In this document: piece by piece, positions 1 to 8,435 of the stretch | Layout of the letters: each line of letters begins with the position of its first letter | Position numbering within the stretch: the first letter of the stretch is position 1 | Origin: JARROD01 sp037384225 | GTDB lineage: Bacteria > Pseudomonadota > Gammaproteobacteria > Pseudomonadales > Cellvibrionaceae | DNA: 30,057 nt | NCBI GenBank assembly: GCA_037384225.1 | Contig: JARROD010000069.1 | Location: forward strand, 1-30,057 | Direction of reading: 5' to 3' | Notes under the pieces: generated by a model | Database searches by the model: none | What the model was told of the DNA's origin: nothing | The model's input: only the letters and a program-made list of their open reading frames with translations | Position numbers and translations under genes: made by a program

Positions 1-90
1 AATACTTGTCTGGTAGAAATGCGCAACAAGCAGGTCCAGGTAGACGTGGTAAAACCCTGCTTTGTCAGAAATGGGAAGAAACTGGTTTAA
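1..90 (+). CDS. gcvT: GcvT (aminomethyltransferase), C-terminal end only
   Basis: Read in frame from base 1, the first 29 codons end in VKPCFVRNGKKLV and a TAA at 88-90. This matches the usual C-terminus of the glycine cleavage T-protein (E. coli GcvT ends in a similar VRNGKA stretch). GcvT transfers the methylene carbon from the aminomethyl-lipoyl H-protein to tetrahydrofolate. The gene is cut by the window edge, so nothing can be said of the catalytic domain. It lies 68 bp upstream of gcvH on the same strand, the expected gcvTH order. The call rests on a short tail plus that neighbour. Confidence 0.8.
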   Translation, partial: NTCLVEMRNKQVQVDVVKPCFVRNGKKLV

Positions 91-158
91 TTGTTGTAGC
101 GCCATTTAAAACGAAAAGGACGCTGCACCTGAAAGCAGAGTTTGAGGAAAAATCGACC

Positions 159-548
159 ATGAGTGAAATTCGTAACGAATTAAAATACCTTTCCAGCCAC
201 GAGTGGGCTCGCGTGGAAGACGACGGGATGGTTACCATCGGAATTACCGATCACGCACAGGCAAGTCTGGGCGATGTGGTTTATGTTGAGACTCCCGATG
301 TTGGCAGTACGGTAGTGGCCGGGGATGAAGCCGGGGTGGTGGAATCGGTAAAGGCGGCTTCCGATATTTATTCACTGGTTTCCGGCGAGGTTGTCGCCAT
401 CAATGAAGCGTTGGAAGAGACACCGGAAATAGTCAATGAATCACCCTACGACGAAGGCTGGTTTTTCCGGGTCAACCCCTCCGATCTCAGCGAACTCAAT
501 GCTGCGTTGGACGCCGATGCTTACCGGGAAATCGCCGAAGCGGAGTAA
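159..548 (+). CDS. gcvH: Glycine cleavage system H protein
   Basis: A 129-residue protein, the normal length for GcvH. The lipoyl-attachment lysine sits in the expected context ESVKAASDIYS, and the N-terminus has the typical YLSSHEWARVEDDG stretch. GcvH carries the aminomethyl group on lipoyl-lysine between the P, T and L proteins of cytoplasmic glycine cleavage. The ATG at 159 is chosen because a GAGGAAA Shine-Dalgarno sequence lies just upstream (144-150) and homology begins there. The frame is open further upstream to position 6, but that part overlaps the end of gcvT. No gcvP is seen downstream; the next gene is on the other strand. Confidence 0.95.
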   Translation: MSEIRNELKYLSSHEWARVEDDGMVTIGITDHAQASLGDVVYVETPDVGSTVVAGDEAGVVESVKAASDIYSLVSGEVVAINEALEETPEIVNESPYDEGWFFRVNPSDLSELNAALDADAYREIAEAE

Positions 549-671
549 GGCTGAGGTTCGCCCTGATGTTGGCGTTAGCCGATTCGGTGGCAAAAAGTTT
601 CTCTGCACGGTCTGTTGTATTTGTTCATAACAGGGGCGGCTCGAACGCGCCTGTCCCTGAAAATGCTGCTG

Positions 672-1868
672 CTATCCGGATGAAATTCCGTCTTTTGAGC
701 GCAGCATTTCAGCAATGGCGTTGAGTGTAGCGCGCAGCAGTTCCCCCTTGTCGACAGGTTGCGTTTGAGGGGTAGGGCTTGCTGGCGATTGCGGTGTTTC
801 CCCTTCCCCATGTGTGGAGCCTTCTGGCAGATGTTTCAGCGTGGCTGATTCGAAATCTGCATGTGGTTCGACGTTTAACAACTGATTGGCGGTGGCGAAA
901 TGGTGTTTGATCTGCTCTTTTTCAGCATCTCCCAATAACCAGTTGATGATTGCGGTTTCCGGCTCCTCGGGGTTGAGCAGCAGTGTTTCCAGTCCGCCCA
1001 GGCCGGCGGTGAAGACGTCGGCATTGCCACCGGCAAAGCGGTTATGGGCGGTGTCCAGCGCCGGTTTTAGCAGGGAGATCAGATTTCGCGCGAGCAGGTC
1101 GCCAGCGATGAATTCCACTGCTGCGACGCGCAGCAAATGCAGTCGACTCAGAGGTGTTAACGCCAGATAATTTTGTTGCAGAGAGCCCGGGCCCTTCTGG
1201 TTCCAGGCTCGCCGTATCTGTTGGAGATCGTCGCTCAGCAGATTGCACATCAGTGCCAGGAGGGTTCTGCGACGGTTGTTAGGGAGGTCTATAACGCGCA
1301 GTCCTGTGCTGGCCTGGGTGGGCTCTAACTTGTTCTTTTTAATAAAATCCGTCACCGGTCGCTCGCCCTTTTCGCCCCATAGCAAATAGGCGATGGCGTG
1401 CAGGCCAAGGCTTACATCGGCGCTGTCGCTAAAGCCATGCTGTTGACGCAGTGCTTTGGCCGTCAGGGGTACCGCTATATCATTGACTATGCCACTGTGG
1501 GCGTAGATGTCGAAGTAATCCAGGTAGCCGGGCTCTATAGGCCAGGTATCCAGCGGCGAATTGAGGTTTCGCAATGCGCCGAACAGTCCCGGGTTACTCT
1601 GCGCCAGGGTTAGAAACACGGCGAAGCTTTGATACTGGTTGTGGGTTGCGTGCCAGGCTTCGCGGGCCGCGACGAGGGTGTCCTGGTCGGGGTTGTCCAG
1701 CAGTCTTTTTACTGCAATTTTTAAATTCCCCGCTGCCTGTTGCGAAGCCTGCAGACTGTCGCCGCCGATGTGCCAAGCTCTGGCGGTGACAGAGGGCAGC
1801 GTTTCAATGTTGGTTTTTGACCCCGCCGCCGGCGTCGGCGGTTTCGGTTTAGCCTGCGTATCGATAGC
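672..1868 (-). pseudogene. Imelysin-like (M75) protein gene, 5'-truncated
   Basis: The protein resembles periplasmic imelysin-family proteins (peptidase M75 fold, often linked to iron uptake). Seen: PIEPGYLDYFDIY, HSGIVNDI and GLHAIAYLLWG, the last matching the family's GxHxxE signature except that the glutamate is alanine. In-frame family-like sequence (LQASQQAAGN, LLDNPDQ, AAREAWHATHNQYQSFA) continues above the first usable start, a GTG at 1619, up to a TAA at 1869-1871. No ATG, GTG or TTG occurs in that stretch and no signal peptide or lipobox is found. Only about 40 bp separate the TAA from the upstream HAD gene. I infer that a deletion removed the signal sequence and start. A shortened protein from GTG 1619 (315 residues) is possible but would stay in the cytoplasm. 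Confidence 0.65.
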
Positions 1869-1910
1869 TTAGCCACGGGTTTTCCTTCGTTTTTTGGGTT
1901 GTACCGGTCA

Positions 1911-2564
1911 CTACCTCAAACTAATGATTTTCCAGTCATTGGCCTGCGCATGGATTCGCAGTGTTTGATCCGGGTCCACAGCGATAGGGTAATCCACTTT
2001 ATCCAGGAGGGGGATGTCGTTGGCGGAGTCACTATAAAAATAGCTGCCAACCAGGTCGCCGGGATAGTTTTCCAGCCAGGTGTTCAGACGGGCGACCTTG
2101 CCCTCGCGGAAACAGGGAGTATCGACGACTCTGCCGGTGTAGCGCCCATTTACCACTTCCGGTTCCGTGGCCAGTAAATCGTTCACTCCCATGGCCTCGG
2201 CAATGGGTCCGGTAATAAAACGGTTGGTTGCCGTTATAATAAGAAGGTCATCCCCCTGCGACCGATGCTGTTGCAACAGGGCGTCGGCTTTGGGTAATCG
2301 CAACGGGGCGATTTTGCACTGCAAAAATTCTTGCCGCAGTATTTCCAACTCTGCGATCGGGAAGCGTGAGAGGGGTTCAAGGGCAAAACTGAGGAAAGCG
2401 TGGATATTCAAGCTGCCATTTTTATAGTCCCTGTAAAAGCGGTCGTTTTGGCGGCGGTATTCGTCGCTGTCCACCAGCTGCTTTTCGATCAGAAATTCGC
2501 CCCATTGGTGGTCGCTGTCACCCCCCAACAGGGTGTTATCAAGATCAAAAATTGCCAGGCTCAC
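1911..2564 (-). CDS. HAD-IB family phosphatase (SerB-like)
   Basis: A 217-residue haloacid-dehalogenase phosphohydrolase. Motif I is FDLDNTLLGGDSDH near the N-terminus (aspartate nucleophile and general acid), motif II is IITATN, a lysine follows in FREGKVARL, and motif III is YSDSANDIPLL. The cap region lies between motifs I and II. The start is the GTG at 2564: it has GGAGG (2568-2572 on the complement) at a good distance, and the family normally begins with SLAIFDLDNTL. Members resemble phosphoserine phosphatase and CicA, but the substrate cannot be read from sequence. It diverges from rppH across a 162-bp promoter region; Pseudomonas shows the same HAD / rppH / ptsP neighbourhood. Confidence 0.88.
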   Translation of the reverse strand: MSLAIFDLDNTLLGGDSDHQWGEFLIEKQLVDSDEYRRQNDRFYRDYKNGSLNIHAFLSFALEPLSRFPIAELEILRQEFLQCKIAPLRLPKADALLQQHRSQGDDLLIITATNRFITGPIAEAMGVNDLLATEPEVVNGRYTGRVVDTPCFREGKVARLNTWLENYPGDLVGSYFYSDSANDIPLLDKVDYPIAVDPDQTLRIHAQANDWKIISLR

Positions 2565-2726
2565 TCGGCCTCCTTGTTTTTTGGGACTGATAGATTGTCT
2601 GTATAGGATAGGAGGCGCTAGCATAACATTAACAATTTGTGGAACAATAGCTGTCTATGGTAGGCAATCAGCCAAAAGTATAAGCTCTAAAAAAATAATA
2701 TACGCACAACATAACAGGAGGCAGAA

Positions 2727-3227
2727 GTGATTGACGCCGACGGCTTTCGGCCTAATGTAGGCATTATGCTCGCCAATGAGGAAGGTCAACTGTTATGGGC
2801 GCGTCGTATAGGTGGCCAAGACGCCTGGCAGTTTCCACAGGGGGGTATACAGGCTAAAGAAGAGCCGGAGGCAGCCCTGTACCGCGAACTTCATGAAGAA
2901 GTTGGCCTCACCCAAGACGATGTCGAGGTAATGGCCTGTACCCGCGGCTGGCTTCGCTACCGTCTGCCCCGGCGACTGGTGCGGCAGAACAGCAGCCCCA
3001 CGTGTATAGGACAAAAGCAAAAGTGGTTTTTGCTGAGGTTGCTCACCGATGACAGCTATATTTGTTTGGACCAGTGTGGCAAGGCCGAATTTGACTGCTG
3101 GCGCTGGGTCAGTTATTGGTATCCCCTGGGCAAAGTGGTTGCTTTCAAACGCGATGTGTACCGCCGAGCCATGAAAGAGTTGGCCCCTGTACACAGCCGC
3201 TTGGAAGCCACCTGCCGGGCACTCTGA
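2727..3227 (+). CDS. rppH: RNA pyrophosphohydrolase RppH
   Basis: A 166-residue Nudix hydrolase. The Nudix box reads GGIQAKEEPEAALYRELHEEVG, matching GX5EX7REUXEEXGU with all acidic metal ligands. It is preceded by WQFPQGG and followed by the RppH-type YRLPRR segment. RppH removes pyrophosphate from the 5' end of triphosphorylated mRNA, opening it to RNase E decay. The start is GTG at 2727 with AGGAGG at 2716-2721, five bases upstream. ptsP begins 11 bp after the stop, so the two are probably co-transcribed, as in Pseudomonas. The length is normal and nothing is missing. Confidence 0.95.
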   Translation: MIDADGFRPNVGIMLANEEGQLLWARRIGGQDAWQFPQGGIQAKEEPEAALYRELHEEVGLTQDDVEVMACTRGWLRYRLPRRLVRQNSSPTCIGQKQKWFLLRLLTDDSYICLDQCGKAEFDCWRWVSYWYPLGKVVAFKRDVYRRAMKELAPVHSRLEATCRAL

Positions 3228-3238
3228 AGGCCAGACCT

Positions 3239-4087
3239 ATGCTGCATTTGCTGCGCTCGATTGTTCAAGAGGTCAATGCTGCCCGTGACCTGAATTCTGC
3301 GCTCAGTATTATTGTTCGCCAGGTGAAGCAGGTGCTGAACACGCAGGTCTGCTCGGTATATCTGCGCAATACCACCGGCGGCTATGTTTTGATGGCTACC
3401 GAGGGCCTGAATGCGGACGCGGTGGGTAAAGTCATACTGGCTCGGGACGAAGGCCTGGTTGGCCGCGTTGTGGTGCGCGAAGAACCGATTAACCTGGAGC
3501 ATGCCGAAACCCACCCCAAATATCAGTATTTTCCCGAGACCGGTGAAGAGCGGTTCAGCTCTTTTCTCGGCGTGCCGATTATTCACCACCGCGAAGTGCT
3601 TGGGGTGCTGGTTGTGCAGCAGGTGGAGCGGCGGCGTTTTGACGAGGGACACGAAGCTTTTCTGGTGACCATGTCGGCGCAGCTGGCGGGCTATATCGCC
3701 CATGCTGAAGCCACCGGCGTTCTTGAAGCCATAGGGAAGACTGCCTCCGAGGCCAGGTTCAGCGGCGTGGCGGGCGCGCCCGGGATCGCCATTGGAAGAG
3801 CCGTGGTGGTGGCGCCGATGGCCGATCTCAACGCTGTGCCCTACCGAATCTGTGAACATATCGACAATGAGCTGACCTTCTTCCACCGCTCTTTGACCGC
3901 GGTGCGCAACGATATCAAAGCGCTCGGTGATAAACTGAAAATGCGTCTGAACCGCGAGGAGCAGGCACTGTTTGACGCCTACCTGGGCATGCTGGATGAC
4001 GCCTCCCTGGGGGGGAAGTCACCGAGCGCATCCGCCAGGGAGTCAGTGCCCCGTTCGCCTGGAGTGAGATTATTCTCGAACACGTGA
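3239..4087 (+). CDS. ptsP: PtsP (nitrogen PTS enzyme I), N-terminal part before frameshift
   Basis: This frame encodes the first part of phosphoenolpyruvate-protein phosphotransferase of the nitrogen PTS. It starts MLHLLRSIVQEVNAARDLN, carries a GAF sensor domain at about residues 16-160, and enters the enzyme I N-terminal domain at FSGVAGAPGIAIGRAVV. The ATG at 3239 is where homology begins; the 123 bp of open frame before it overlap rppH. After MLDDASLGG the frame runs into 30 non-homologous residues and stops at 4087. The expected sequence (EVTERIRQ...) continues in the -1 frame from a run of seven G at 4009-4015. With eight G the gene would be one open frame of about 753 residues, the normal PtsP length. 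See the 4084-5499 entry for the rest. Confidence 0.85.
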   Translation: MLHLLRSIVQEVNAARDLNSALSIIVRQVKQVLNTQVCSVYLRNTTGGYVLMATEGLNADAVGKVILARDEGLVGRVVVREEPINLEHAETHPKYQYFPETGEERFSSFLGVPIIHHREVLGVLVVQQVERRRFDEGHEAFLVTMSAQLAGYIAHAEATGVLEAIGKTASEARFSGVAGAPGIAIGRAVVVAPMADLNAVPYRICEHIDNELTFFHRSLTAVRNDIKALGDKLKMRLNREEQALFDAYLGMLDDASLGGKSPSASARESVPRSPGVRLFSNT

Positions 4088-5499
4088 ACAATTTTTCAAG
4101 CATGAATGACGCCTATCTCCGCGAGCGGGCGGCGGATGTTCGAGACCTGGGGCGACGGGTGCTTTGCTATTTACAGAAATCGGAACAGCAGTCGCGCGAC
4201 TACTACGACAATACCATTCTTGTGGGCGAGGAACTGACCGCCTCCATGCTCGGAGAGGTTCCCCGGGATAAGCTGGTGGGACTGGTCTCCGTTCAGGGTT
4301 CGAGCAACTCCCATGTGGCCATACTCGCCCGCGCCATGGGCATTCCCACGGTGATGGGCGCGGTCGATCTACCCTACACCCAACTGGATCAGCGCGAGTT
4401 GGTACTGGACGGTTATCACGGTGTCGTTTACAGCGACCCGGGGCCGGAATTGCGTAAGCACTACGAAGAAATCTGCCTCGAGGAGCAGGAACTGGTGAAA
4501 GGGTTGGAGGCACTCAAGGAGCTGCCCTGCGAGAGTCTCGATCACCATCGGGTGCCGTTGTGGGTAAACACCGGGCTAATGGCCGACGTTTTGCGTTCTC
4601 TGGAGCGGGGTGCGGAGGGGGTGGGCCTGTACCGGACGGAAGTTCCCTTTTTGCTCCGCGACCGCTTTCCCACCGAAGAAGAGCAACGGCTGATATACCG
4701 CGAGCAGTTGGAAGCTTTCGCCCCGCACCCGGTCACCATGCGCACACTCGACATAGGCGGTGACAAAGCCCTGCCCTATTTCCCGATTGATGAGGCCAAC
4801 CCATTTCTGGGCTGGCGCGGTATTCGGGTGACGCTTGATCACCCGGAAATTTTTCTGGCCCAGGTGCGGGCGATGCTCAAAGCGAGCGAAGGGTTCAACA
4901 ATCTGCGCATCATGTTGCCGATGGTTTCCAGGATTTCGGAACTGGAAGCGGCACAGTCGCTGGTTTACCGGGCGTTTCACGAATTGCTGGAAGAAGGCCA
5001 CGATATTGAGCTACCCCCCATCGGCGTTATGGTGGAGGTGCCGGCGGCTGTTTACCAGGCGCGCGAGCTGGCGGCTCGGGTGGATTTTCTCTCAGTGGGC
5101 AGCAATGATTTGACCCAATACCTGTTGGCGGTGGACCGCAACAACGCCCGCGTGGCGGATTTGTATGAAGCCTTTCACCCGGCGGTACTCAGGGCCTTGC
5201 AGCAGGTGGTGGTGGAGTCCCACAGCCAGGGCACGCCGGTCAGTATATGCGGTGAACTGGCCGGCGACCCGGGGGCGGCTATGCTGCTGATGGCAATGGG
5301 TTTCGATGTATTGTCAATGAATGCCACCAACCTGCCCAAGGTGAAATCCGTTATCCGCGGCATCACTCTGCGGCAGGCGGAGGATCTGCTGGCGGAGGTC
5401 ATGCAGCTTTCCGATGCCGCCGCCATTAGCCGCTGTGTGGAAAAGGCGCTGAAAGGGGCTGGTATCACTCGACTGTTGCGGCCGATAACTATCGAGTGA
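4084..5499 (+). CDS. ptsP: PtsP, C-terminal part after frameshift
   Basis: This frame carries the catalytic part of PtsP. The phosphohistidine domain contains GSSNSHVAILARAMGIPTV with the active-site histidine. The TIM-barrel PEP-binding domain contains LYRTEVPFL, TLDIGGDK, GWRGIR, LPMVSRISE, the signature SVGSNDLTQYLLAVDRN and SICGELAGDP with the catalytic cysteine. PtsP takes phosphate from PEP and passes it to NPr and EIIA-Ntr, a regulatory relay responding to nitrogen status. The GTG at 4084 is only the first start-like codon; coding continues backwards in this frame without a stop to the G run at 4009-4015. All catalytic residues survive, so a restored frame should give an active enzyme. 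The downstream gene is convergent. Confidence 0.88.
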   Translation: MNNFSSMNDAYLRERAADVRDLGRRVLCYLQKSEQQSRDYYDNTILVGEELTASMLGEVPRDKLVGLVSVQGSSNSHVAILARAMGIPTVMGAVDLPYTQLDQRELVLDGYHGVVYSDPGPELRKHYEEICLEEQELVKGLEALKELPCESLDHHRVPLWVNTGLMADVLRSLERGAEGVGLYRTEVPFLLRDRFPTEEEQRLIYREQLEAFAPHPVTMRTLDIGGDKALPYFPIDEANPFLGWRGIRVTLDHPEIFLAQVRAMLKASEGFNNLRIMLPMVSRISELEAAQSLVYRAFHELLEEGHDIELPPIGVMVEVPAAVYQARELAARVDFLSVGSNDLTQYLLAVDRNNARVADLYEAFHPAVLRALQQVVVESHSQGTPVSICGELAGDPGAAMLLMAMGFDVLSMNATNLPKVKSVIRGITLRQAEDLLAEVMQLSDAAAISRCVEKALKGAGITRLLRPITIE

Positions 5500-5533
5500 C
5501 CACTGCTATTCCCATTAGGGTCGTGCACGCCCC

Positions 5534-6373
5534 TTACGTCAAGGTAAATGAAAAATCTGTGCACAGGGCGTCATCGATATCACCACCGTTAAAGCTGTAC
5601 TCCGAAAACGCTACCCGCCGCTGTGTGTCAATGGTCAATACTGTGGAAGAGCGGGTGCCGTAGCCGCCTGCGCGGATAAACCGCGGCGACAGGGCACGTT
5701 CCCATTCGAGAGAAACCCCTGTATGTGGAAGTTCGCTGTCGGGAGCCTGGGTGCGGTCGCTCAGTATCGAGATCAGTTTCGATTTGTTCACGGATTGGGA
5801 GAGAGCTTTATTCAGCGCCTTTCTGCCGCTTTTGACCTTGGGCCAGGGGATGTTTAAAAGGCTGTTACTGAGGCCGTAGATACCTGGGGAAAGCTTGCGT
5901 GGCGCGCCGTCGGGGTTGTAATAGGCGCCGCTGCTGTTGCAATAGGCGCCGCTGCGGTTGCAATAATAGTAGAGAGTGTGGCGATCGCCGACCAGCAGGT
6001 TGAAACCATTGTATTGATGTGCCCGATCAACCAGGCTGTGCAGATACTGCTCCGGCGTGCTTGAGCCAATTAGAAATTCGCGGGTCAAATGGCCGCGGGA
6101 TATGTCGGTGCCGGTGATATTGGCCGTGACTGCGGTGTTGTTTGGGTCCGCCGTTGTCGCCTCTCGATAGTTGGTGATCGCGGCAAAGCGCCCCTGCCGG
6201 GTGATGCCCATCCAGGTGCCGCCGGCCTGTAAGTCCATCCCGGCCAGAACCTGCGGATAATCCTCCCAGAAGTGGGCCGGGCGGGAGGGGCGGTCAAAGA
6301 ACTCATCACGGTTGGCGGCTACCACCAGTTCGTAGTCGGGGTGACTGCGGTAGGCGAATAAAATAAGGCACAT
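5534..6373 (-). CDS. NRDE family protein (TANGO2-like)
   Basis: A 279-residue protein starting MCLILFAYRSHPDYELVVAANRDEFFDRPS. The NRDE tetrapeptide, the cysteine right after the first methionine, and later GGTWMGITRQGRFAAITNYRE and LSPGIYGLSNSLL are hallmarks of the NRDE family (PF05742, related to TANGO2). Family members are cytoplasmic and have been linked to haem handling, but the reaction is uncertain. The central part has a seven-residue repeat (YYYCNRS, GAYCNSS, GAYYNPD) coded by a tandem DNA repeat at 5916-5957. It converges with ptsP, with 34 bp between the two stops. The length is normal for the family. Confidence 0.88.
   Translation of the reverse strand: MCLILFAYRSHPDYELVVAANRDEFFDRPSRPAHFWEDYPQVLAGMDLQAGGTWMGITRQGRFAAITNYREATTADPNNTAVTANITGTDISRGHLTREFLIGSSTPEQYLHSLVDRAHQYNGFNLLVGDRHTLYYYCNRSGAYCNSSGAYYNPDGAPRKLSPGIYGLSNSLLNIPWPKVKSGRKALNKALSQSVNKSKLISILSDRTQAPDSELPHTGVSLEWERALSPRFIRAGGYGTRSSTVLTIDTQRRVAFSEYSFNGGDIDDALCTDFSFTLT
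5916..5957. repeat. 21-bp tandem repeat inside the NRDE gene
   Basis: Two adjacent 21-bp copies (5916-5936 and 5937-5957) share 19 of 21 bases with the core TAATAGGCGCCGCTGC / CAATAGGCGCCGCTGC; a third, degenerate start follows. Because 21 is a multiple of three, the duplication adds seven residues without breaking the frame. Confidence 0.85.
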
Positions 6374-6654
6374 CGGTTAAAGCTCTTCTACCTTTTTGAA
6401 TTGTGTCGGTTGGTTGCGTTTACAGATTGCCGCGCGCATGTAAACGGCTCATCCGGTATTGGCGACGGGCGCGCCAGCGCAACTCTATTGGCGCTCAGAC
6501 AATAATGGTATTATCGCCCAGACTTTTTCGGGGCTCTAGCACTCTGGCATATAGGGTCGTGATTTTTTTACTGTACGTACTGATTCGGCCAGCGCCTGCG
6601 GCGTACTTGATACAGCTCTTGCGGAGTAATTGATAAAGGAAGTAGATAAGCATT

Positions 6655-7485
6655 ATGTTGAAATACCCGAATATCGATCCCGTCGCCATATCTATCGGCC
6701 CTATTACTCTCGGTGATAAAGTCATCGGGCCGCTGCAGATACACTGGTACGGCATAATGTATCTGCTGGCTTTTACCGCAGCCTGGCTGATCGCCATGAA
6801 ACGGGTGCGTTTGCCCCACACGATCCTGCAAAAAAGCCAGGTTGAGGATCTGATTGTTTACGGTGCCCTGGGGGTGATACTCGGCGGCCGCTGTGGCTAT
6901 GTTTTGTTCTACAACTTCGACCGCTGGCTGCAGGATCCGCTGTGGCTGTTTCGGGTCTGGGAAGGCGGAATGTCTTTTCACGGCGGCCTGCTCGGAGTTG
7001 TTGTGGCGATGTGGGTCTACAGTCGCAGGATTGGTAAGAAACCTTTGGATATTCTCGATTTTGTCTCGCCGCTGGTGCCCTTGGGCTTGGCTTTCGGTCG
7101 CATTGGCAATTTTATCGGCGGCGAGCTTTACGGGCGCGCCACCGATGTAGCCTGGGCGATGCAATTCCCGGCTGATCCAGACACCCCCAGGCACCCGTCA
7201 CAACTCTATCAGGCCAGTCTGGAAGGTGTATTGCTGTTTGTTATCCTGTTTTGGTTTTCCAACAAACCGAGACCGAGAGGCGCTGTCGGCGGCCTGTTTT
7301 TGCTCGGTTACGGCTGTCTGCGCTTTTTCGTAGAGTTTTTCCGCGAGCCGGATGAGCATATTAAATTCGAACTGTTCGGCTGGATGACGCGGGGGCAGGA
7401 GCTGTGCGTTCCCATGATTGTGGTCGGCATCATTCTGTTATTCATGGCCTATCGGTCCCGGCGCGGTGCCAGGGCGTTACTGTAG
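6655..7485 (+). CDS. lgt: Prolipoprotein diacylglyceryl transferase
   Basis: A 276-residue integral inner-membrane protein with about seven hydrophobic segments. The Lgt signature GRIGNFIGGELYGR is present, close to the usual GRIGNFINGELYGR, and the essential histidine lies in SFHGGLLG. RHPSQLYQASLEG and the C-terminal GYGCLRFFVEFFREPD are also typical. Lgt moves the diacylglyceryl group of phosphatidylglycerol to the lipobox cysteine of prolipoproteins, such as those at 16641 and 28542. The ATG at 6655 follows AAGGAAG. The 281-bp gap upstream has no recognisable gene and should hold the promoter. thyA begins 20 bp after the stop, so the two probably form an operon. Confidence 0.96.
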   Translation: MLKYPNIDPVAISIGPITLGDKVIGPLQIHWYGIMYLLAFTAAWLIAMKRVRLPHTILQKSQVEDLIVYGALGVILGGRCGYVLFYNFDRWLQDPLWLFRVWEGGMSFHGGLLGVVVAMWVYSRRIGKKPLDILDFVSPLVPLGLAFGRIGNFIGGELYGRATDVAWAMQFPADPDTPRHPSQLYQASLEGVLLFVILFWFSNKPRPRGAVGGLFLLGYGCLRFFVEFFREPDEHIKFELFGWMTRGQELCVPMIVVGIILLFMAYRSRRGARALL

Positions 7486-7505
7486 ATATAGTTAGAGATA
7501 GAAAC

Positions 7506-8339
7506 ATGCAGCAATATCTGGATTTGATGCGCCATGTGCGGGACCGGGGAACACGCAAAGGTGATCGCACCGGCACAGGTACTCTCAGTGTTTTTGGCTA
7601 TCAGATGCGCTTTGATCTCACGCGGGGATTTCCTTTGGTAACTACCAAGAAGTGCCACCTCAGATCCATCATTCATGAGCTCCTGTGGTTTTTAAACGGC
7701 GAAACCAATATTGGCTATTTAAAGGAAAACGGGGTAAGAATCTGGGATGAATGGGCCACCGAGAGCGGTGATCTGGGACCGATTTACGGTTGCCAGTGGC
7801 GCTCCTGGCCGGGTGAAAAAGGCGCAAATATCGATCAGATGCGACACTTGCTTGAGCAATTGCGACACAACCCGGATTCGCGGCGCTTGATCGTATCGGC
7901 CTGGAATCCGGCACAATTGCCGGATGAGTCCATTTCTCCCCAGCGCAATGTGCAGCGGGGAAAAATGGCGCTGGCGCCCTGCCATACGATGTTTCAATTT
8001 TACGTGGCCGAAGGCCGGTTGTCCTGCCAATTGTACCAGCGCAGTGCCGATATTTTTATCGGCGTACCCTTCAATATTGCTTCTTACGCGCTGCTGACAC
8101 TGATGGTTGCTCAAGTGAGTGGGCTGCGCCCCGGTGAATTTATTCACACCTTTGGTGACGCGCATCTGTATCTCAATCACCTGGAACAAGTAGAAACCCA
8201 GCTTGCCCGCGAACCCTTTCCACTGCCTGAAATGCGGTTAAATCCGGATGTCGATGATTTGTTCGGGTTCCGCTATGAGGATGTTACCCTGGAAAACTAC
8301 CGCTTCCACCCGCACATAGCCGCTCCCATTGCAGTGTAG
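7506..8339 (+). CDS. thyA: Thymidylate synthase
   Basis: A 277-residue ThyA. Seen: the N-terminal RTGTGTLSVFG with the phosphate-binding arginine, RSIIHELLWFLNGETNI, RRLIVSAWNP, the catalytic cysteine in LAPCHTMFQFYV, LYQRSADIFIGVPFNIASYALL and GDAHLYLNH. The enzyme methylates dUMP to dTMP using methylene-tetrahydrofolate, which becomes dihydrofolate. The ATG at 7506 fits family starts; the frame is open back to 7404 but that lies inside lgt. Compared with the 264-residue E. coli enzyme it has an extra loop (about PDESISPQRNVQRG) before the catalytic cysteine; similar insertions occur in other ThyA proteins. folA, whose product recycles the dihydrofolate, is the next gene. Confidence 0.96.
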   Translation: MQQYLDLMRHVRDRGTRKGDRTGTGTLSVFGYQMRFDLTRGFPLVTTKKCHLRSIIHELLWFLNGETNIGYLKENGVRIWDEWATESGDLGPIYGCQWRSWPGEKGANIDQMRHLLEQLRHNPDSRRLIVSAWNPAQLPDESISPQRNVQRGKMALAPCHTMFQFYVAEGRLSCQLYQRSADIFIGVPFNIASYALLTLMVAQVSGLRPGEFIHTFGDAHLYLNHLEQVETQLAREPFPLPEMRLNPDVDDLFGFRYEDVTLENYRFHPHIAAPIAV

Positions 8340-8435
8340 AAGCCCGGCTCCGTATTTGAGGTAATGGCGCGGACTAAAGTTTACCCGAGTCGTGCCATGA
8401 TTCATTAAAAATAGACAATTTGAGGAACAAGAATA

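Noticed and set aside
6..158. N-terminal extension of GcvH
   Set aside because: The open frame here overlaps the real end of gcvT in another frame; GcvH homology and a Shine-Dalgarno sequence place the start at 159.
630..654. Hairpin ACAGGGGCG / CGCGCCTGT as a terminator between gcvH and the imelysin gene
   Set aside because: The stem has a mismatch and no T run on either side, so evidence for termination is weak.
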